A stretch of 53,585 nt of DNA from Mycolicibacterium agri. Its GTDB lineage: Bacteria; Actinomycetota; Actinomycetes; Mycobacteriales; Mycobacteriaceae. The stretch is taken from NCBI RefSeq assembly GCF_002553505.1, contig NZ_PDCP01000042.1, positions 1 through 53,585 on the forward strand, in the 5' to 3' direction. Each line of letters begins with the position of its first letter. Position 1 is the stretch's first letter. The notes under the pieces were generated by a model. That model saw only the letters and a program-made list of their open reading frames with translations, ran no database searches and had not been told where the DNA came from. Shown here piece by piece: positions 17,334 to 27,211 of this stretch. Both the position numbers and the translations under genes were made by a program.

Positions 17334-18025
17334 CGGGCCTGCTCGACCAGCCTGCTCGGTTACCTCGGTGACGTGACCGCGTCGTGCGCTGCGCACGCAA
17401 GCCCGCTTCGCGCTGCGCACGGAAAAGATCACTGCGCCGGCGCAGTGCTCGTCGACGCCGATGACGAGATGTGAAGACGTCAACTCTGCCGTCACGTATC
17501 TATTCCTGCATAAATTGCGCCAATAGACGGATTCAGCAAAACGTTGCGTACGGTAACGAACTAAATGATCATCGTCACGGGCGAAGCGTGAATTATTAGC
17601 CCAATCATGGCACTGACAACCTTTTTGCTGTAGAGCGGCATTGATGACCATGACCGTCAATTAACTAGTTTTGAACGCCGCGTGCGGTCAGACGAAATTC
17701 GGCATCAGTTAACAAATTGTCAATAAGCTCGCGTTCGGCTCCGCATATCATGCTGTCTGAGTGTTGGCTCGGGGGGCTTGCGGAAAGGGGATTGTGATCA
17801 GATTTATTTGCCTAGCGCAGCCCTCTACGTTGCTGTGCCGGACAGATCGCTCCAGGTAGACACTGCAAATTCGGTGATCATCGAGGCGGCCCGGCGGGGT
17901 CCGGTCGAGGAGCGCGAGAACGCCAGTCCTCATTCCTCGGGTTTGCCGAAAGCGCGGATTCGCATATCCTGCTCAAGTATCTTTAGATTAGTTCAATACA
18001 TGTCGACGAGACGGGTTGGAGAACT
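17334..18025 (+). promoter_or_regulatory. 692-bp leader region upstream of the mbtH-NRPS operon
   Basis: No convincing gene. The first 120 bp are GC-rich and structured, with the direct repeat GCGCTGCGCACG at 17386-17397 and 17410-17421 and an 18-bp perfect palindrome at 17430-17447. From about 17490 to 17760 the DNA is strikingly AT-rich for this window (for example around TTAACTAGTTTTGAA near 17660). That composition suits a promoter region or binding by a nucleoid protein such as Lsr2. A small open frame at 17778-18029 is unlikely to be real. Confidence 0.55.
17430..17447. promoter_or_regulatory. Perfect 18-bp palindrome (CACTGCGCCGGCGCAGTG)
   Basis: Two 9-bp arms without a loop, 97 bp after the methyltransferase stop and about 580 bp before mbtH. 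It lacks a following T run, so it is not a standard terminator. It could be an operator for a dimeric regulator or part of an intrinsic pause hairpin. Confidence 0.4.
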
Positions 18026-18256
18026 GTGAGCATTAATCCCTTCGATGACGACAACGGCAGTTTTTACGTCCTGGTCAACGAGGAGGAGCAGCATAGCTTG
18101 TGGCCCACCTTCGCCGACGTTCCCGCCGGTTGGCGGGTAGTTTATGGGGAGGCTGATCGCTCGGCCTGCCTTGATTACATCGAACAGAACTGGACCGATA
18201 TTCGGCCCAAGAGTTTGCGTGACCGGTTGGCTGCGGGAGGAAGCCGCGATCAGTAG
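18026..18256 (+). CDS. MbtH-like NRPS chaperone
   Basis: A 76-aa protein carrying the complete MbtH signature: an NEEEQHSLWPTFADVPAGW core, Cys in ACLDYIEQNW, and the DIRPKSLRDRL end. MbtH-like proteins bind adenylation domains and support their folding and activity. It stands directly before the first synthetase gene, so it most likely serves the seven A domains of this line. GTG at 18026 has GGAGA just upstream. The stop is 36 bp before the ATG of NRPS1, consistent with a single operon. Confidence 0.96.
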   Translation: MSINPFDDDNGSFYVLVNEEEQHSLWPTFADVPAGWRVVYGEADRSACLDYIEQNWTDIRPKSLRDRLAAGGSRDQ

Positions 18257-18292
18257 ATCTTTTCGGATCTGGGGAGTCGTTTGGGGGGCTGG

Positions 18293-21200
18293 ATGAAGTC
18301 CGATGATGGCGCTTTTCCGCTAACGCGGGCGCAACTAGACATCTGGCTTGCACAGGCTATTGGCCACTCCGCGGCCGAGTGGCAGGTCGGTCTGCTCGTG
18401 AAGATCGACGGCGCCGTCGATCACGACGCGCTCGAATGGGCGATCCGCCGTGTCGTGCAGGAGGCCGAGCCCATTCGGGTTGGCTGCTTCGAGGAAGACG
18501 GTCAAGTCTTTCAGCGGGTGATCGACGACCCAGACGTCGAACTGACCTTTCATGACCTGAGCAGCTCGCGCCACCCGGTGCAGGATGCACACGAGATGGC
18601 CGCGGCTATTCAGCGGACGCCGATGCCGATGAGCGGTCCGCTGTTCAACTTCGCGCTCTTTCAGACCGGATACGACGAATTCCACCTGTTCGCATGCTTG
18701 CACCACATCGTGGCGGACGGTCTCGCCATCGCGTTGGTCGGCCAACGTATCGCGGCCGTCTACTCCGCTGTGGTTTCCGGTGAACCGATCCCGCCGGCGT
18801 TCTTCGGCTCCCTCAAGGAGCTGGTCGACTGCGAGCTGGAATACGAGGCGTCGGCCGACTATCGGGAAGACGAGGCCTACTGGAACGCGAATGCACCCGA
18901 GATTCGTGAGTCGGCGGCCCTTCCTGAGTCTGCGAGCCAGACTGATCCACAACGTTTTTCCGAGCCGGTACAGATAGATCCGGTTGTCGTCCGCCGCATC
19001 GACGAGCTGGCGGACGCGTGGAACATGCCTCGGTCGTCGCTGCTCACCGCTGCCAGCGCGCTCTTGGTGCGCGGATGGAGCAACAGCGACTCCGAGCTGG
19101 TCCTCGACTTCCCGGTGAGCAGGCGGGTTCTCCCGGAGACCAAGACGCTTCCCGGGATGATCGCCGGCGTTGTGCCGCTGGTGCTGACGGTCTCGCCGAC
19201 GTCGACGGTCTCGGACTTCTGCCGCCATGTGCACGCCCGCATCCAGGAAGCCCTGCAGCACCAACGGTTTCCGGCGCAATCGGCTGGCCGCCGCGCACCG
19301 GGCGCGGGACAGCCGACAGATCGCGTAGCCGTTGACTTTTTCCCGACCGCGTTCACGCTGGACTTCGGCGGTGCCCCGGCCTCCGCGTCGATGACCAGCG
19401 CCGGGCTCGTCGGAACCTTCGGCCTGTTCTTCTCGGGGGCCGGCGACCAGCTGTCCCTGAGCACCCTGGGCACCGGCCAACTGTTCTCGAGCCTGGACGT
19501 CGCCGGTTTGGCGGCGAGGCTGGAACAGGTGTTGGCCGCCATGACCGCCGATCCGGCAAGGGAACTGGCGGCGGTCGACGTCTTGGCCGCCCAGGAGCGA
19601 GATCAACTGGCGCGGTGGGGCAACCGCGCGGCGCTGACACCTGCCGCGACCACCCGGATGTCGATACCGGCCATGTTCGCCGAGCAGGTTGAGCGTGCTC
19701 CGGACGCGGTGGCGCTCGTGTGCGGCGAGAGGGCATGGACGTATCGCGAACTCGATGAGGCGGCCAACCGGCTGGCACATGCGCTGGCCGACAGAGGCGT
19801 CGGCCCCGGTTCGTGTGTGGCGGTGCTGTTCTCCCGCTCCGCCGAAGCCATCGTGTCGATCTTGGCCGTGCTGAAAACCGGTGCGGCCTATCTGCCGATC
19901 GACCCGGCGGTGCCCGCAGCGCGACTGCAGTTCATGCTGGCAGATGCCGCTCCGGTGGTCGCGATCACGACGGCGGCTCTGCGGCCACGTCTCGACGAGT
20001 GCGACATCGAGATGATCGACGTCGACGACCCGGCTCTCAACGATCAACCCAGCACCGGACTTTCGGTGCCGACCGCTGACGACCTGGCCTACATCATCTA
20101 CACCTCGGGCACGACAGGGGTCCCCAAGGGGGTGGCGATCAGCCACCACAACGTCGTCCAACTCATGTCATGTCTGGACGACGCCGGCTTGCCGTCGGGC
20201 CCGGGGCAGGTGTGGTCGCAGTGGCACTCCTACAGCTTCGACATCTCGGGATGGGAGGTATACGGAGCGCTGTTGCGGGGCGGGCGCCTCGTCGTGGTGC
20301 CCGAGTCGGTGGCGAGCTCCCCTGAGCGCTTCCGCGCGTTGCTCGTCACCGAGAAAGTCACCGTCTTGAGCCAAACGCCGTCGGCGGTCGGAATGCTCTC
20401 GCCCGAGGGCTTGGACTCGGTGGCGCTGTTGGTCGGCGGCGAGGCCTGTCCGGCCGACGTCGTCGATCGGTGGGCGCCAGGTCGGTTGATGCTCAACGAG
20501 TACGGGCCGACCGAGACGACGATGTGGGTCGCGCTCAGCGCGCCGTTGAAAGCCGGAATGGGTGCGCCGCCCATCGGTTCGCCGCTGCCCAACTCGGCGC
20601 TCTTCGTCCTCGACAGCTGGCTGCGGCCGGTGCCCGCCGGTGTGGTCGGCGAGTTGTACGTCGCCGGATCGTGTTTGGGCACAGGGTACTGGCGACGGTC
20701 CGGCCTGACCGCATCGCGTTTCGTCGCATGCCCGTTCGGTGAGCCGGGCACACGGATGTACCGCACGGGCGACCTCGTGTATTGGGGCGCCGACGGGCAG
20801 CTGCGCTATCTGGGACGAGCCGATGAGCAGGTCAAGATCCGCGGATACCGGATCGAGTTGGGCGAGATTCAAGCGGCATTGGCCGCATGCGACGGCGTCG
20901 AGCAGGCCGCCGTCGTCGCCCGCGAGGACCGGCCCGGCGACAAGCGGCTCGTGGGCTATGTGACCGGAACCGCCGACCCGGCAACGGCGCGCGTCGCGGT
21001 CGCCGAGCGGCTGCCCGAGTACATGGTCCCCGCGGCCGTGGTGGTGTTGGACGCCCTGCCGTTGACGGTGAACGGCAAGCTCGACAAGCGGGCGCTGCCG
21101 GCTCCGGAATATCAAGACTCCGACGACTATCGGGCTCCGACCAACGCCATCGAAGACATACTGGCGGGCATCTACGCGCAGGTCCTCGGACTGGAACGGG

Positions 21201-24200
21201 TCGGTGTCGACGACTCCTTCTTCGATCTGGGTGGGGATTCCCTGTCGGCGATGCGTCTGGTTGCGACGGTCAACGCCGGCTTGGATGCCGGCCTGTCGGT
21301 GCGCAGCGTGTTCGAGTCGCCGACGGTTGCCAAGTTGGCGTCGCGGGTCGGCGCCGAGGAGGGGCGCCTCGAGCCGCTGACGGCTGCGGATCGTCCGGAA
21401 GTGATTCCGCTGTCGTTCGCGCAGAACCGGCTCTGGTTCATCGACCAGCTGCAGGGGCCGTCGCCGATCTACAACATGGCGGTGGCCTTAGCGCTGACTG
21501 GGCCCTTGAACGTCGAGGCTTTGAGTCTTGCGGTGGCAGATGTGGTGGGCCGCCATGAAAGTCTGCGCACTCTGTTCGCCGCTCCCGCAGGGGTTCCGCA
21601 CCAGGTTGTGATGCCGGTCGACCAGGCCGACGTCGGGTGGCAGGTCGTCGATGCCACCGGTTGGTCGGACGAACGGATGGAAGACGCCATCGGTGCGGTG
21701 GTCCGTCGGCCGTTCAACCTGTCCACCGAAATTCCTCTGCGCGCAAAGCTTTTCCGTGTCAACGATTGCGAGCATGTGTTGGTGGCGGTGGTGCACCATA
21801 TCGCCGCGGACGGATGGTCCATCGCACCCCTGATGGCCGACTTGGCCGACGCGTACGAGGCGCGGCGCAACGGCCAGCCACCGACATGGGCCCCGCTGCC
21901 GGTGCAGTACGTGGACTACACACTGTGGCAGCGCGCGCAATTGGGCGATCTCGATGACGAGCACAGCCGAATCGCCGCACAGCTGAGGTACTGGGAAGAC
22001 ACGCTCGCCGGTCTGCCCGACCGGTTGCAGTTGCCGACGGATCGACCGTATCCGGCCGAAGCCGATTACCGCGGCGCCACGGTTGCGGTGGATTGGCCTG
22101 CAGACTTGCAGCAGCGAGTGGCTCAAGTGGCGCGCGAGCACAACGCCACCAGCTTCATGGTGGTGCAGGCCGCGCTGGCAGTCCTGCTGTCCAAGCTCAG
22201 CGCCAGCAGCGATGTGGCAGTTGGATTTCCGATCGCCGGCCGCAGCGATCCGGCGCTGGATCGTCTGGTGGGCTTCTTCGTCAACACGTTGGTACTGCGG
22301 GTGGATCTGGCCGCGGATCCCACCGTCGCAGAACTATTGGGTCAGGTGCGCCGACGCAGCCTTGAGGCTTATGAGCACCAAGACGTCCCGTTCGAGGTGT
22401 TGGTGGAGCGGCTGAATCCGACACGGAGCTTGGCGCATCACCCGCTGGTGCAGGTGGTGTTGGCCTGGCAGAACTGGCAGGACGATGACCCCGCCGCGGG
22501 CCTGGCGCTGGACGACGTAGAGATCGCCTCCAGATCTGTCGATACCCGTTCGGCGCGAATGGATTTGACGTTCTCGCTCGGCGAACGCTGGAGCGAGACA
22601 GGAGCGCCCGCCGGCATCGGCGGGGGAGTGGAGTTCCGCACCGACGTGTTCGACGCGGCGACGATCGAATCGTTGATCGCGCGATTGCAGCGGGTGTTGG
22701 CGGCAATGACAGCCGATCCGGCGCAACGGATGTCGTCTCTTGATGTGTTGGACGCCGCCGAACGTGCCCGGTTGGACGGTTGGACGAACCGAGGTGTGCT
22801 GACGCGCACGTCGGCGCCGGCGATGTCGATCCCGGCCATGTTCGCCGCGCAGGTGCAACGCACACCCGATGCGGTGGCGCTGACCTTCGAGGGCCGTCGC
22901 ATCACCTACGCGGAACTCGATGACGCCTCGAGTCGGTTGGCGAACGCCTGTGCGCACCACGGTGCCGAGCCGGGCAAGTGCGTGGCGCTGTTGATCCCTC
23001 GGTCCAGCGCGGCGGTGGTGGCGATCTTGGCCGTGCTCAAGACCGGCGCCACGTACCTGCCTATCGATCCGGCTGTGCCCGCGGAACGGTTGGAGTTCAT
23101 GCTCGCCGACGCGAAGCCGGTGACGGCCGTCGCATCGGCGCATCTGACGTCGCGCCTTGACACATCCGGTGTGCCGGTCATCAACGTCGATGATCCTGCG
23201 GCCTACGAGTATTCGGCCACCGCGCCGTCTGCGCCTGCCCCGTCCGCCGACGACATCGCCTACATGATCTACACGTCGGGCACGACCGGTGTGCCCAAGG
23301 GCGTGGCCATCACGCACGCGAATGTGGCGCGCGAACTCGCGTCGCTGCCCACCGGCCTGCCGTCAGGACCCGGCCGGGCATGGTCCCAGTGGCATTCGCT
23401 GGTGTTCGACGTGTCGGTGTGGGAGATGTTCGGTGCGTTGCTGCACGGCAGTCGATTGGTGATCGTGCCCGAGTCGGTGGCGGGTTCACCCGACGAACTG
23501 CATGACTTGCTGGTCGCCGAGCACGTCGACGTCATCTACCAGACCCCGTCCGCGGTGAGCATGTTGTCGCCGGAGGGTCTCGAGCACGCGACGTTGGTGG
23601 TGGCCGGTGAGGCCTGCCCGACGGAGGTGGTCGACCGGTGGGCGCCGGGGCGGACGATGATCAACGCCTACGGCCCGACCGAAGCCACCATCTACGCGGC
23701 GATCAGCGCGCCGCTCGCGGCGGGGTCGGGCGTGGTGCCGATCGGCTCACCGGTGCCCAACGGTGCGACGTTCGTCCTCGATCAGTGGCTGCGGCCTGCG
23801 CCCGTAGGCGTCGTCGGCGAGCTGTATCTGGCAGGCGGCGGCGTGGGCGTCGGCTACGTGAACCGGTCAGGCCTGACATCGTCGCGGTTCGTGGCGTGTC
23901 CGTTCGGTGCGCCCGGGTCGCGGATGTACCGCACCGGAGACCTGGTCCGGTGGGGGCCCGACGGGCAACTGCAGTATCTGGGCCGCGCCGATGAGCAGGT
24001 CAAGATCCGCGGCTACCGGATCGAATTGGGCGAAGTGCAAGCGGCTTTGGCGGCTTGCGACGGTGTCGACCAGGCCGTGGTGATCGCTCGCGAGGATTCG
24101 CCAGGCGACAAGCGACTCGTGGGTTATGTGACCGGCACCGCCGACCCGGCTCAACTGCGGGCGGCGGTGGGGCAGCGGCTGCCTGCCTACATGGTTCCCG

Positions 24201-27200
24201 CGGCGGTGGTGTCGATCGATTCGATTCCGTTGACCGTCAACGGCAAGCTCGACAAGCGCGCGCTTCCGGCACCGGAGTACCGCAGCGCCGACGGCTACCG
24301 CGCCCCGACCAACGCCGTCGAAGAGATTCTGGCCGACATTTTCGCCGAGGTGCTCGGGTTGGAGCGCGTCGGCGTCGACGACTCCTTCTTCGAACTCGGC
24401 GGCGACAGCATCCTGTCGATGCAGGTGGTCGCGCGCGCCAGGGTCGCGGGGCTGATCTGCCGGCCGCGCGATGTCTTCGTCGAGCAGACCGTCGCCGGCC
24501 TGGCGCGGGTGGCCGAGGTGGCCGACAGCGCACCCGAGGAAACCGACGACGGTGTCGGGCACGTGATCGCGACTCCGATCATGCGGTGGCTCCGCGACAC
24601 CGACGGCCCGATCGACCAGTTCAATCAAACGCTGGTGCTGCAGGCGCCTGCGGGGGTCACCCTGCCCGACGTCACGGCGCTGCTGCAGGCGCTGCTCGAA
24701 CGCCACGCCATGTTGCGGCTGCGGGCCGACGACGACGGCGCCGGCGGCTGGGCCCTCCACGTGCCCGAGCCGGCTTCCGTCGACGCGCAGAAGTACGTCC
24801 AGACCGTCGCCGAGATCTCCGACGTGGCACTGGTCGAGGCGCGCTCACGGTTGAATCCGGCTGCCGGGGTGATGCTTTCGGCCGTGTGGGCGACCGAGAC
24901 CCGTCAGCTCGCGCTTGTGATTCACCATCTGGCGGTTGACGGGGTCTCGTGGCGAATTCTGCTCGAGGATCTGAACATCGCGTGGACCCAGCATCGGGCC
25001 GGGCAACCGATCGTTCTGCCTTCGGGGGGAACGTCGTATGCGAAATGGGCGACGCTGCTCGCCGACCACGCAGCCAACCCGCGCGTCGCCTCGCATGCCG
25101 ACCAGTGGCGGCACACCGCGAGCGTTCCTGCGGCATTGCCGTCCCCGCAGCCCGAGGTGGACACGTTCGCCACGGCCGGACAGTTGTCGGCGGAACTGGA
25201 TGCCGAAACGACACGCACGCTCCTAGCCGAGGCGCCTGCGGCGTTCCGCGCCGGACTGCAGGACATCCTGTTGATCGCCTTCGGGCTGGCGTGGGCCGAA
25301 TTCCTCGGCGGCGCAGGGCAACCGATCGGTGTCGACGTGGAGAGCCACGGGCGTCGCGAAGAGCTCGCCGACGGCGTCGATCTGTCGCGGACGGTGGGAT
25401 GGTTCACCGCCAAGTACCCCGTGTCGATGGCCGTCGGTGAACTGTCATGGCCACAGGTGGTCGGCGGTGACGCCGTCCTCGGCGGGGTCATCAAGGACCT
25501 CAAAGAGCAGCTGCGGGCACTGCCCGACGGGCTGACGTACGGCCTGCTGCGGTACATGAACAACGACGCCGAATTGGCGGTGTCCGATCCGCCGATCGGA
25601 TTCAACTACCTCGGCCGCCTCACTCCGGCCGCCAACCTGTCCGAAGAGCTATGGCGAATCGACGAAGGCGGCCTTGCCATCACGGCCCAGGCCACCGCGG
25701 GGCCAATGCCGTTGCCGCACACCGTCGAGCTGAACGCCGGCGTGCTCGACAAGTCAGGCAATCCGCAACTGCACGCCACCTGGACGTGGGCGACCTCGGC
25801 GCTGAGCGAGGATGAGGTGAGCCGGGTCAACACGCTGTGGTTCGACGCCCTGACCGGCATCTGCGAGCACGTGCGGCGCGGCGGCGGCGGGTTGACCCCG
25901 TCCGACATCGCACCTGCGCGGCTGACCCAGCAGCAGATCGACGAGCTGCAGCGCCAGCACCGCATCGCCGACGTCTTGCCGCTGACGCCGTTGCAGCAAG
26001 GGCTGTTCTTCCACACCACCGCCGCGCAGCACAGCGATGACGTGTACGCGGTGCAGCTGGACATCTCGGTCAGTGGCCCGCTGGACCAGCAGCGGCTGCG
26101 GAAGGCCGTTCACACGGTGGTGAATCGCCATCCCAACCTGGCCGCCCGGTTCTGCGAGCAGTACGACGAACCGGTACAGGTCATTCCGGCCGATCCGGTC
26201 GCGGGATGGAAGTACGTCGAACTCGACGGCGCGGCCGATGTGGAGGAGAAGGTCCGGCAGGTGTGTGCCGACGAACGCGCCGCGGTGATGGACCTCGCCG
26301 ACGCGCCCGCGTTCCGGGTGGCGTTGATCCGCACCGGAGCTGATCGGTCCCGGATCGTGTTGACCAATCACCACATCGTCGCCGACGGTTGGTCGCTGTC
26401 GGTCCTGCTGCAGGAGATGTTCGCCAGTTACTACGGCCACGACCTGCCGGTCGCGGTGCCCTACCGCAGGTTCGTCACCTGGCTGGGCGACCGCGATTTA
26501 AATGCGGCACAGGCGGCTTGGCGCGAAGTGCTGGCCGGGTTCGAAATCCCGACCCTGGTGGGTTCGCAGAACGCGATGGAGCACGGGCCACGCAGTTCGG
26601 CACGATTCCAGGTGCCCGAGGAAACCACGCAGGCGCTCGGCGAGCTTGCGCGCTCGTGCCACACCACGGTCAACACGGTGTTGCAGGGCGCATGGGCGCT
26701 GATGCTGACCTGGTTGACGGGCCAGCACGACGTCGCCTTCGGCATCGCGGTCTCCGGTCGGCCGACGGAGTTGGTCGGCTCGGACCGGATGGTGGGCCTG
26801 TTGATCAACACCGTCCCGGTGCGCGTCAACATCACCCCGGACACCACCATCGCCGACCTGCTCGAGCAGTTGCAGAGCGCGCACAACGAAACCCTCGAGC
26901 ACCAGCACCTGGCGCTGCGCGACATACACCGTGTAACAGGCCACGACAGGTTGTTCGACACACTGTTCGTGTACGAGAACTACCCCGTGGATGCGAATAC
27001 ACCCCTCGGCGACGACGGTTTGGAGATAACCGGTTTCACCAACCTCGAGTACAACCACTACCCGCTCGCGGTCCAGGCGGTGCCTGGCCCCGAGTTGAAC
27101 CTTCGCGTTGAATACGACACCACCGTTTTCGACGCGGCGAAGATCAACGCGTTAGTCGAAAGGTTGCAGCGAGTGTTGAATGTCATGACCGCCGACGTGG

Positions 27201-27211
27201 GGCGCTCATGA
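18293..27211 (+). CDS. Nonribosomal peptide synthetase 1 (modules 1, 2 and the C domain of module 3)
   Basis: A roughly 2,972-aa megaenzyme with domains C1 (about 5-430), A1 (456-935), T1 (945-1020), C2 (1035-1470), A2 (1511-1990), T2 (2002-2075), E1 (2085-2535) and C3 (2556-2965). All C and E domains keep HHxxxDG, both A domains keep YTSGTTGVPKG and NGKLDKR, and both carrier domains keep LGGDS. The N-terminal C domain suggests chain initiation with an acyl group, as in lipopeptides. The protein ends in the C-to-A linker, so module 3 is divided between two polypeptides. ATG at 18293 has a G run just before it; TTG at 18281 is an alternative. The stop overlaps the next start (ATGA). Confidence 0.95.
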   Translation: MKSDDGAFPLTRAQLDIWLAQAIGHSAAEWQVGLLVKIDGAVDHDALEWAIRRVVQEAEPIRVGCFEEDGQVFQRVIDDPDVELTFHDLSSSRHPVQDAHEMAAAIQRTPMPMSGPLFNFALFQTGYDEFHLFACLHHIVADGLAIALVGQRIAAVYSAVVSGEPIPPAFFGSLKELVDCELEYEASADYREDEAYWNANAPEIRESAALPESASQTDPQRFSEPVQIDPVVVRRIDELADAWNMPRSSLLTAASALLVRGWSNSDSELVLDFPVSRRVLPETKTLPGMIAGVVPLVLTVSPTSTVSDFCRHVHARIQEALQHQRFPAQSAGRRAPGAGQPTDRVAVDFFPTAFTLDFGGAPASASMTSAGLVGTFGLFFSGAGDQLSLSTLGTGQLFSSLDVAGLAARLEQVLAAMTADPARELAAVDVLAAQERDQLARWGNRAALTPAATTRMSIPAMFAEQVERAPDAVALVCGERAWTYRELDEAANRLAHALADRGVGPGSCVAVLFSRSAEAIVSILAVLKTGAAYLPIDPAVPAARLQFMLADAAPVVAITTAALRPRLDECDIEMIDVDDPALNDQPSTGLSVPTADDLAYIIYTSGTTGVPKGVAISHHNVVQLMSCLDDAGLPSGPGQVWSQWHSYSFDISGWEVYGALLRGGRLVVVPESVASSPERFRALLVTEKVTVLSQTPSAVGMLSPEGLDSVALLVGGEACPADVVDRWAPGRLMLNEYGPTETTMWVALSAPLKAGMGAPPIGSPLPNSALFVLDSWLRPVPAGVVGELYVAGSCLGTGYWRRSGLTASRFVACPFGEPGTRMYRTGDLVYWGADGQLRYLGRADEQVKIRGYRIELGEIQAALAACDGVEQAAVVAREDRPGDKRLVGYVTGTADPATARVAVAERLPEYMVPAAVVVLDALPLTVNGKLDKRALPAPEYQDSDDYRAPTNAIEDILAGIYAQVLGLERVGVDDSFFDLGGDSLSAMRLVATVNAGLDAGLSVRSVFESPTVAKLASRVGAEEGRLEPLTAADRPEVIPLSFAQNRLWFIDQLQGPSPIYNMAVALALTGPLNVEALSLAVADVVGRHESLRTLFAAPAGVPHQVVMPVDQADVGWQVVDATGWSDERMEDAIGAVVRRPFNLSTEIPLRAKLFRVNDCEHVLVAVVHHIAADGWSIAPLMADLADAYEARRNGQPPTWAPLPVQYVDYTLWQRAQLGDLDDEHSRIAAQLRYWEDTLAGLPDRLQLPTDRPYPAEADYRGATVAVDWPADLQQRVAQVAREHNATSFMVVQAALAVLLSKLSASSDVAVGFPIAGRSDPALDRLVGFFVNTLVLRVDLAADPTVAELLGQVRRRSLEAYEHQDVPFEVLVERLNPTRSLAHHPLVQVVLAWQNWQDDDPAAGLALDDVEIASRSVDTRSARMDLTFSLGERWSETGAPAGIGGGVEFRTDVFDAATIESLIARLQRVLAAMTADPAQRMSSLDVLDAAERARLDGWTNRGVLTRTSAPAMSIPAMFAAQVQRTPDAVALTFEGRRITYAELDDASSRLANACAHHGAEPGKCVALLIPRSSAAVVAILAVLKTGATYLPIDPAVPAERLEFMLADAKPVTAVASAHLTSRLDTSGVPVINVDDPAAYEYSATAPSAPAPSADDIAYMIYTSGTTGVPKGVAITHANVARELASLPTGLPSGPGRAWSQWHSLVFDVSVWEMFGALLHGSRLVIVPESVAGSPDELHDLLVAEHVDVIYQTPSAVSMLSPEGLEHATLVVAGEACPTEVVDRWAPGRTMINAYGPTEATIYAAISAPLAAGSGVVPIGSPVPNGATFVLDQWLRPAPVGVVGELYLAGGGVGVGYVNRSGLTSSRFVACPFGAPGSRMYRTGDLVRWGPDGQLQYLGRADEQVKIRGYRIELGEVQAALAACDGVDQAVVIAREDSPGDKRLVGYVTGTADPAQLRAAVGQRLPAYMVPAAVVSIDSIPLTVNGKLDKRALPAPEYRSADGYRAPTNAVEEILADIFAEVLGLERVGVDDSFFELGGDSILSMQVVARARVAGLICRPRDVFVEQTVAGLARVAEVADSAPEETDDGVGHVIATPIMRWLRDTDGPIDQFNQTLVLQAPAGVTLPDVTALLQALLERHAMLRLRADDDGAGGWALHVPEPASVDAQKYVQTVAEISDVALVEARSRLNPAAGVMLSAVWATETRQLALVIHHLAVDGVSWRILLEDLNIAWTQHRAGQPIVLPSGGTSYAKWATLLADHAANPRVASHADQWRHTASVPAALPSPQPEVDTFATAGQLSAELDAETTRTLLAEAPAAFRAGLQDILLIAFGLAWAEFLGGAGQPIGVDVESHGRREELADGVDLSRTVGWFTAKYPVSMAVGELSWPQVVGGDAVLGGVIKDLKEQLRALPDGLTYGLLRYMNNDAELAVSDPPIGFNYLGRLTPAANLSEELWRIDEGGLAITAQATAGPMPLPHTVELNAGVLDKSGNPQLHATWTWATSALSEDEVSRVNTLWFDALTGICEHVRRGGGGLTPSDIAPARLTQQQIDELQRQHRIADVLPLTPLQQGLFFHTTAAQHSDDVYAVQLDISVSGPLDQQRLRKAVHTVVNRHPNLAARFCEQYDEPVQVIPADPVAGWKYVELDGAADVEEKVRQVCADERAAVMDLADAPAFRVALIRTGADRSRIVLTNHHIVADGWSLSVLLQEMFASYYGHDLPVAVPYRRFVTWLGDRDLNAAQAAWREVLAGFEIPTLVGSQNAMEHGPRSSARFQVPEETTQALGELARSCHTTVNTVLQGAWALMLTWLTGQHDVAFGIAVSGRPTELVGSDRMVGLLINTVPVRVNITPDTTIADLLEQLQSAHNETLEHQHLALRDIHRVTGHDRLFDTLFVYENYPVDANTPLGDDGLEITGFTNLEYNHYPLAVQAVPGPELNLRVEYDTTVFDAAKINALVERLQRVLNVMTADVGRS
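18305..21360 (+). other. NRPS module 1: starter C - A1 - T1
   Basis: C1 has LHHIVADGLAI at about 18698 and lies at the protein's N-terminus, consistent with fatty-acyl initiation. By-eye alignment with GrsA PheA gives the A1 pocket D-I-W-S-L-G-E-M-W. The Glu at the position equivalent to 322 is unusual and suggests a polar, basic or phenolic side chain, but I cannot assign it. T1 has LGGDSL, the form seen before a C domain rather than before an E domain, so residue 1 stays L. Confidence 0.75.
21397..25920 (+). other. NRPS module 2: C2 - A2 - T2 - E1
   Basis: C2 belongs to the L-donor type (PLSFAQNRLWFIDQLQGPSP). The A2 pocket reads D-V-W-S-V-A-A-I-Y, a hydrophobic pocket related to Phe codes but with Tyr at the position equivalent to 331, so a smaller hydrophobic residue is also possible. 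T2 carries LGGDSI, the E-domain-facing form. E1 has IHHLAVDGVSWRIL and RTVGWFTAKYPV; its EGHGR-type motif reads ESHGR, with the catalytic Glu kept. Residue 2 should be D. Confidence 0.75.

Noticed and set aside
17430..17447. Palindrome as a rho-independent terminator
   Set aside because: It has no loop and no T run after it; an operator or pause structure is more likely.
17778..18029. 83-residue open frame in the mbtH leader
   Set aside because: It starts in AT-rich leader, overlaps the mbtH start, has unusual composition, and has no recognisable domain.
18335..20161. Long minus-strand open frames beneath the synthetases and glycosyltransferases
   Set aside because: They are expected in high-GC DNA with strong codon bias; their translations are Arg/Gly/His-rich without family motifs, and the + strand frame carries complete NRPS domains.
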